A stretch of 64,000 nt of DNA from Bradyrhizobium sp. LTSP849 (GTDB lineage: Bacteria; Pseudomonadota; Alphaproteobacteria; Rhizobiales; Xanthobacteraceae): assembly GCF_000938255.1 (NCBI RefSeq), contig NZ_JYMR01000023.1, positions 434,001-498,000 of the forward strand, read 5' to 3'. The notes beneath the pieces were generated by a model that saw only the letters and a program-made list of their open reading frames with translations, was not told the DNA's origin and made no database searches. This document shows positions 61,605 to 64,000 of the stretch, piece by piece. The first letter of the stretch is position 1, and the number at the start of each line of letters is the position of its first letter. Position numbers and translations under genes: made by a program.

Positions 61605-63785
61605 TCAATTTGGATTCGTCGGCGAGCCGCCAGCTTCGTCCGCACCTACAAGCTCGTATCGATCCGGACTAAATCCACCCGTGAGTGCCACGACGACGGA
61701 TTTGATCGAGGCCGCGGCCTTCAGAAGCATCTCGTCGAATTCGCCCTCCGCGGTTGAGGCAGCTACGACGCCGCCTCCGACGCCCATTGATAGACGTCCT
61801 CCGCTCGCAACGATGGTTCTTATCACGATGCTCAGGTCGACCGCCCCATCGGTACCTAGCCAGCCCAACGAACCTGAGTATACGCCTCTGGCTCGCCCTT
61901 CCAGTTCGTCGATAAATCGCAGGGTGCGGGTCTTGGGCGCGCCGGTCATCGAGCCGCCGGGGAATGCATTCCGGATCAATTGAACTGGACTGGCAGAAAG
62001 CTCCAACGTGCCGGTCACGGTACTGACCAATTGATGAACCGTGCGATATGATTCCACATCGAATAGCTTCGGCACGCGAACGCTCCCGGGGGTGCAGCTT
62101 CGCGAGAGATCGTTTCGCAACAGATCCACGATCATGACGTTTTCTGCGCGATCCTTCTCACTCGTTCTCAATTGCTCCGCGAGTTGATCATCCCTGAGAG
62201 GATCCGGATCGCGTTTGATTGTGCCCTTAATCGGCTTGGTCTCGACTCTCCCGTTTGTGTCGATCGCGAGGAAGCGCTCGGGCGAGGCGCTAAGGACGGC
62301 GCCTTCGGGCCACCTGATAAACGCAGCGTGAGGGGCAGGATTGACCTTCCTCATGGTTCGATAGAGCGTCAACGGGTCCACATCGGAGTTGCAATGCAAC
62401 TCGTTCGTCAAGCAGACCTGATAAGTTTCGCCTTGTCCTATCAAATCCAGGCATCGACGGATGTCGGATAGATAGGTCTCCCTGTCGCGGTCCAGGTAAA
62501 ACTTGATGGGCTCATTTGGTATGTTCCGAACCTCAGGCATTGCCGGGGGGGCTGCCCTTTCGATCGTAGCGATGGTGTGATCGATCCACTTTTTCGCCCG
62601 ATCTGCGTTAGACGGTTCATCGATAGCCAAAACATAAGTTTTCTTCTCGACATGATCGACCGCGATGAAACGGTCCGAGTAGATGAACATCGCGTCCGGC
62701 GTGGCTGCGCTTCGATCCGTCGGTGAGCCGGAATCGTTCCGAAGTTCATAGCCGAACCATCCGACGTATCCACCTACGAACGGGCAGGGAGGAGCCGGTT
62801 CCGGGCGACTGGGTTCTATCCGTTCCAAATATTCGAAAATTCCAGTGTGCTTGATGTGGTTCCCGGTGCGGTCGGATATTTCGATACGCTTATCCGAGCA
62901 TCGATATTGAATGCAGGCCGCGTTTGGACCTGATGCATCGCCTGCATAGGACCAGCGAGCCCGACCTTGTTCCACGAGACTGCTATCAAGCCAATAGGCA
63001 TGGGGGGATTCGGAAAAGAGCGACGTGAATACGTCCTCCATGTCAATCTCGCGCGGAATTTCCTTCCAGAACGTTCGCTTGCGAGATGTCGCCAGCTCCT
63101 TCCTGTGTGCGGAGCCGTTCAATGATTTGCCGTTCGGTGGCGCGCCATTCAACGACTTGCCATTCAAGGACTTGCCATTCAATGACTGTCCGTTTGAGTG
63201 ACTTCTTGACGCGTCGATCATCCGACAGAAATTTTCCAGTAGTTTCCGGCCGTGCTCCGTGATGATGGACTCGGGGTGAAATTGAACCCCCCATTGCGGC
63301 CGATCGCGATGGGCAAGCCCCATGATCAGGCCATCCTCTGTCCAGGCGGTCACCTCCAAGCACGAAGGGACAGGCTGCTGCGCGACCAGCGAATGGTACC
63401 GAGCGCCCCTGAAGGGAGAAGGAATTCCGCTGAAGAGTCCGGTGTCGTTGTGATGAATGAGCGAAGTTCGTCCGTGCATTGGCGCGGGTGCGCGAACCAC
63501 CCTGCCTCCCGATAGCGCGGCTATGCCTTGATGACCGAGACACACTCCAAGCAGCGGCACCTCGGCTTCTTCAATAACGTTCCTGCAGAGGCCGAAATCA
63601 TCCGGTTGCTCTGGATGACCAGGTCCTGGTGAGATCACAATTCCATCGAATTGCCTCTGCTTGAGCTCATTCCAGGAAATCTCGTCATTCTTCACGACGA
63701 GCGGTGGCTCGTGGCAAATTTCAGCGAGGAGATGAACGAGATTATAGGTGAACGAATCGTAGTTATCTATGACCACCAATCGCAT
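61605..63785 (-). CDS. pabAB: Fused aminodeoxychorismate synthase PabA-PabB
   Basis: One 726-residue chain. Residues 1-190 are the glutamine amidotransferase: 'VIDNYDSFTYNLVHLL', C82 in 'GVCLGHQG', and H170/E172 in 'VQFHPESI'. Residues ~240-710 are the chorismate-using half, with 'ASPERFLAIDTNGRVETKPIKGTIKRD' (seen around residues 500-526). PIKGT is the PabB form with the reactive Lys, where anthranilate synthase has PIAGT. 'GAPKTRTLRFIDELE' and 'GVGGGVVAASTAEGEFDEML' follow. The two halves are joined by a repetitive Asn-Gly-Lys-Ser-Leu linker. It makes 4-amino-4-deoxychorismate for p-aminobenzoate/folate, or for a secondary metabolite. Confidence 0.92.
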   Translation of the reverse strand: MRLVVIDNYDSFTYNLVHLLAEICHEPPLVVKNDEISWNELKQRQFDGIVISPGPGHPEQPDDFGLCRNVIEEAEVPLLGVCLGHQGIAALSGGRVVRAPAPMHGRTSLIHHNDTGLFSGIPSPFRGARYHSLVAQQPVPSCLEVTAWTEDGLIMGLAHRDRPQWGVQFHPESIITEHGRKLLENFCRMIDASRSHSNGQSLNGKSLNGKSLNGAPPNGKSLNGSAHRKELATSRKRTFWKEIPREIDMEDVFTSLFSESPHAYWLDSSLVEQGRARWSYAGDASGPNAACIQYRCSDKRIEISDRTGNHIKHTGIFEYLERIEPSRPEPAPPCPFVGGYVGWFGYELRNDSGSPTDRSAATPDAMFIYSDRFIAVDHVEKKTYVLAIDEPSNADRAKKWIDHTIATIERAAPPAMPEVRNIPNEPIKFYLDRDRETYLSDIRRCLDLIGQGETYQVCLTNELHCNSDVDPLTLYRTMRKVNPAPHAAFIRWPEGAVLSASPERFLAIDTNGRVETKPIKGTIKRDPDPLRDDQLAEQLRTSEKDRAENVMIVDLLRNDLSRSCTPGSVRVPKLFDVESYRTVHQLVSTVTGTLELSASPVQLIRNAFPGGSMTGAPKTRTLRFIDELEGRARGVYSGSLGWLGTDGAVDLSIVIRTIVASGGRLSMGVGGGVVAASTAEGEFDEMLLKAAASIKSVVVALTGGFSPDRYELVGADEAGGSPTNPN
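63111..63194 (-). repeat. In-frame 15-bp tandem repeat coding the PabA-PabB linker
   Basis: Near-identical 15-bp units (CATTCAAcGACTTGC and variants on the + strand) encode repeated Asn-Gly-Lys-Ser-Leu-type pentapeptides at residues 198-225. One unit is altered to Asn-Gly-Ala-Pro-Pro. Slippage could change the copy number without breaking the frame. Confidence 0.85.
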
Positions 63786-64000
63786 TGCTGCACCAGACCA
63801 TGAAGTGTTTTCATTTGAAAAACGAAGGTCGTGATATCGAGAGCACTCTTCTTGTTTTAATAGAAAATGCTAACCGGCGATGTGACGTACGTCTCATAGT
63901 TCTCCGCAAGAATATACTCAGCAGAATAAGCACTGGCTAGTTTTCGATTGTCGACCAAGTCCTGGTCCAATGATGTTCATCAGAAGAGCAATGTCGATCA
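63786..64000. other. A/T-richer gap upstream of pabAB with a possible minus-strand ORF
   Basis: Base composition is visibly more A+T than the rest of the window. On the minus strand, 63970 to 63857 reads as a 37-residue open frame (TTG start) ending 'SAEYILAENYETYVTSPVSIFY'. It looks protein-like but is too short to judge; it could be the tail of a frameshifted gene that enters the window from the right. Otherwise the pabAB promoter is expected here. Confidence 0.3.

Noticed and set aside
63111..63194. Short direct repeats as a possible CRISPR array
   Set aside because: Units are 15 bp, contiguous without spacers, and lie in frame inside pabAB as a peptide linker.
1..64000. Mobile elements, tRNA or rRNA genes, toxin-antitoxin or defence systems
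   Set aside because: No transposase, integrase, tRNA-like cloverleaf, rRNA block or recognisable defence gene was seen; the CHAT protein has no effector neighbours.

Overview
The window looks like part of an alphaproteobacterial chromosome of the Bradyrhizobium/Rhizobiales kind. This is inference from uniformly high G+C with strong G/C third-position bias, tightly overlapping operons, and a very high density of ABC uptake systems for amino compounds, amides and sugars. I found no rRNA, tRNA, CRISPR, insertion sequence or phage gene. It reads as a catabolic region made of five uptake-plus-enzyme modules. The last ~4 kb is visibly richer in A+T.

Region 1 (1-12575, + strand): the tail of an ornithine cyclodeaminase family gene, a three-part redox fusion (molybdopterin oxidoreductase, flavin reductase, 2Fe-2S ferredoxin), a complete peptide/nickel-type ABC transporter (SBP, two permeases, two ATPases), and two amidases that are each preceded by a small AtzG-like (DUF4089) subunit gene. 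Region 2 (12624-21042): a divergent amino-sugar module. On the minus strand are two Gfo/Idh/MocA dehydrogenases and a single-chain fusion of glucosamine-6-phosphate deaminase (NagB) with N-acetylglucosamine-6-phosphate deacetylase (NagA). On the plus strand are a LacI regulator and a sugar SBP with two permeases, but no ATPase. The same palindrome, with core GCAACCGGTTGC, lies in the divergent promoter region and before the SBP gene, which makes it the likely LacI operator.

Region 3 (21096-32528): an eight-gene minus-strand operon of class III aminotransferase, second peptide-type ABC transporter, amidase and penicillin-acylase family hydrolase. A GntR/FCD regulator is divergent, with a palindromic site in the shared promoter region. 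A MalY/PatB-type C-S lyase/aminotransferase follows. Region 4 (34020-44290): an AmiC-like amide sensor and an AmiR-like ANTAR antiterminator head an operon for an urea/amide-type (UrtABCDE/Fmd) ABC transporter, formamidase, a two-domain nitrilase-fold protein and an SDR dehydrogenase. A strong intrinsic terminator directly precedes amiC, as expected for ANTAR antitermination.

Region 5 (44472-54720): the most unusual unit. One operon encodes a glycerol/sugar-type ABC transporter (SBP, two permeases, 70-aa membrane protein, two different ATPases), then DhaL, DhaM, HPr, Enzyme I, a small HTH-like protein and DhaK. The transporter, the PEP phosphorelay and the three-subunit dihydroxyacetone-type kinase are thus encoded together, which suggests ABC import of a small ketose or polyol followed by PEP-driven phosphorylation. 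Region 6 (54945-63785): an alpha/beta hydrolase, an outer-membrane beta-barrel protein, a secreted TPR-CHAT protease-like protein, and a fused PabA-PabB aminodeoxychorismate synthase with its PabC-like partner.

In three of the transporter operons the SBP gene comes first and a hairpin sits between it and the permease genes. This fits mRNA stabilisation that yields excess binding protein. All functions were read by eye from motifs and context; no database search was run.
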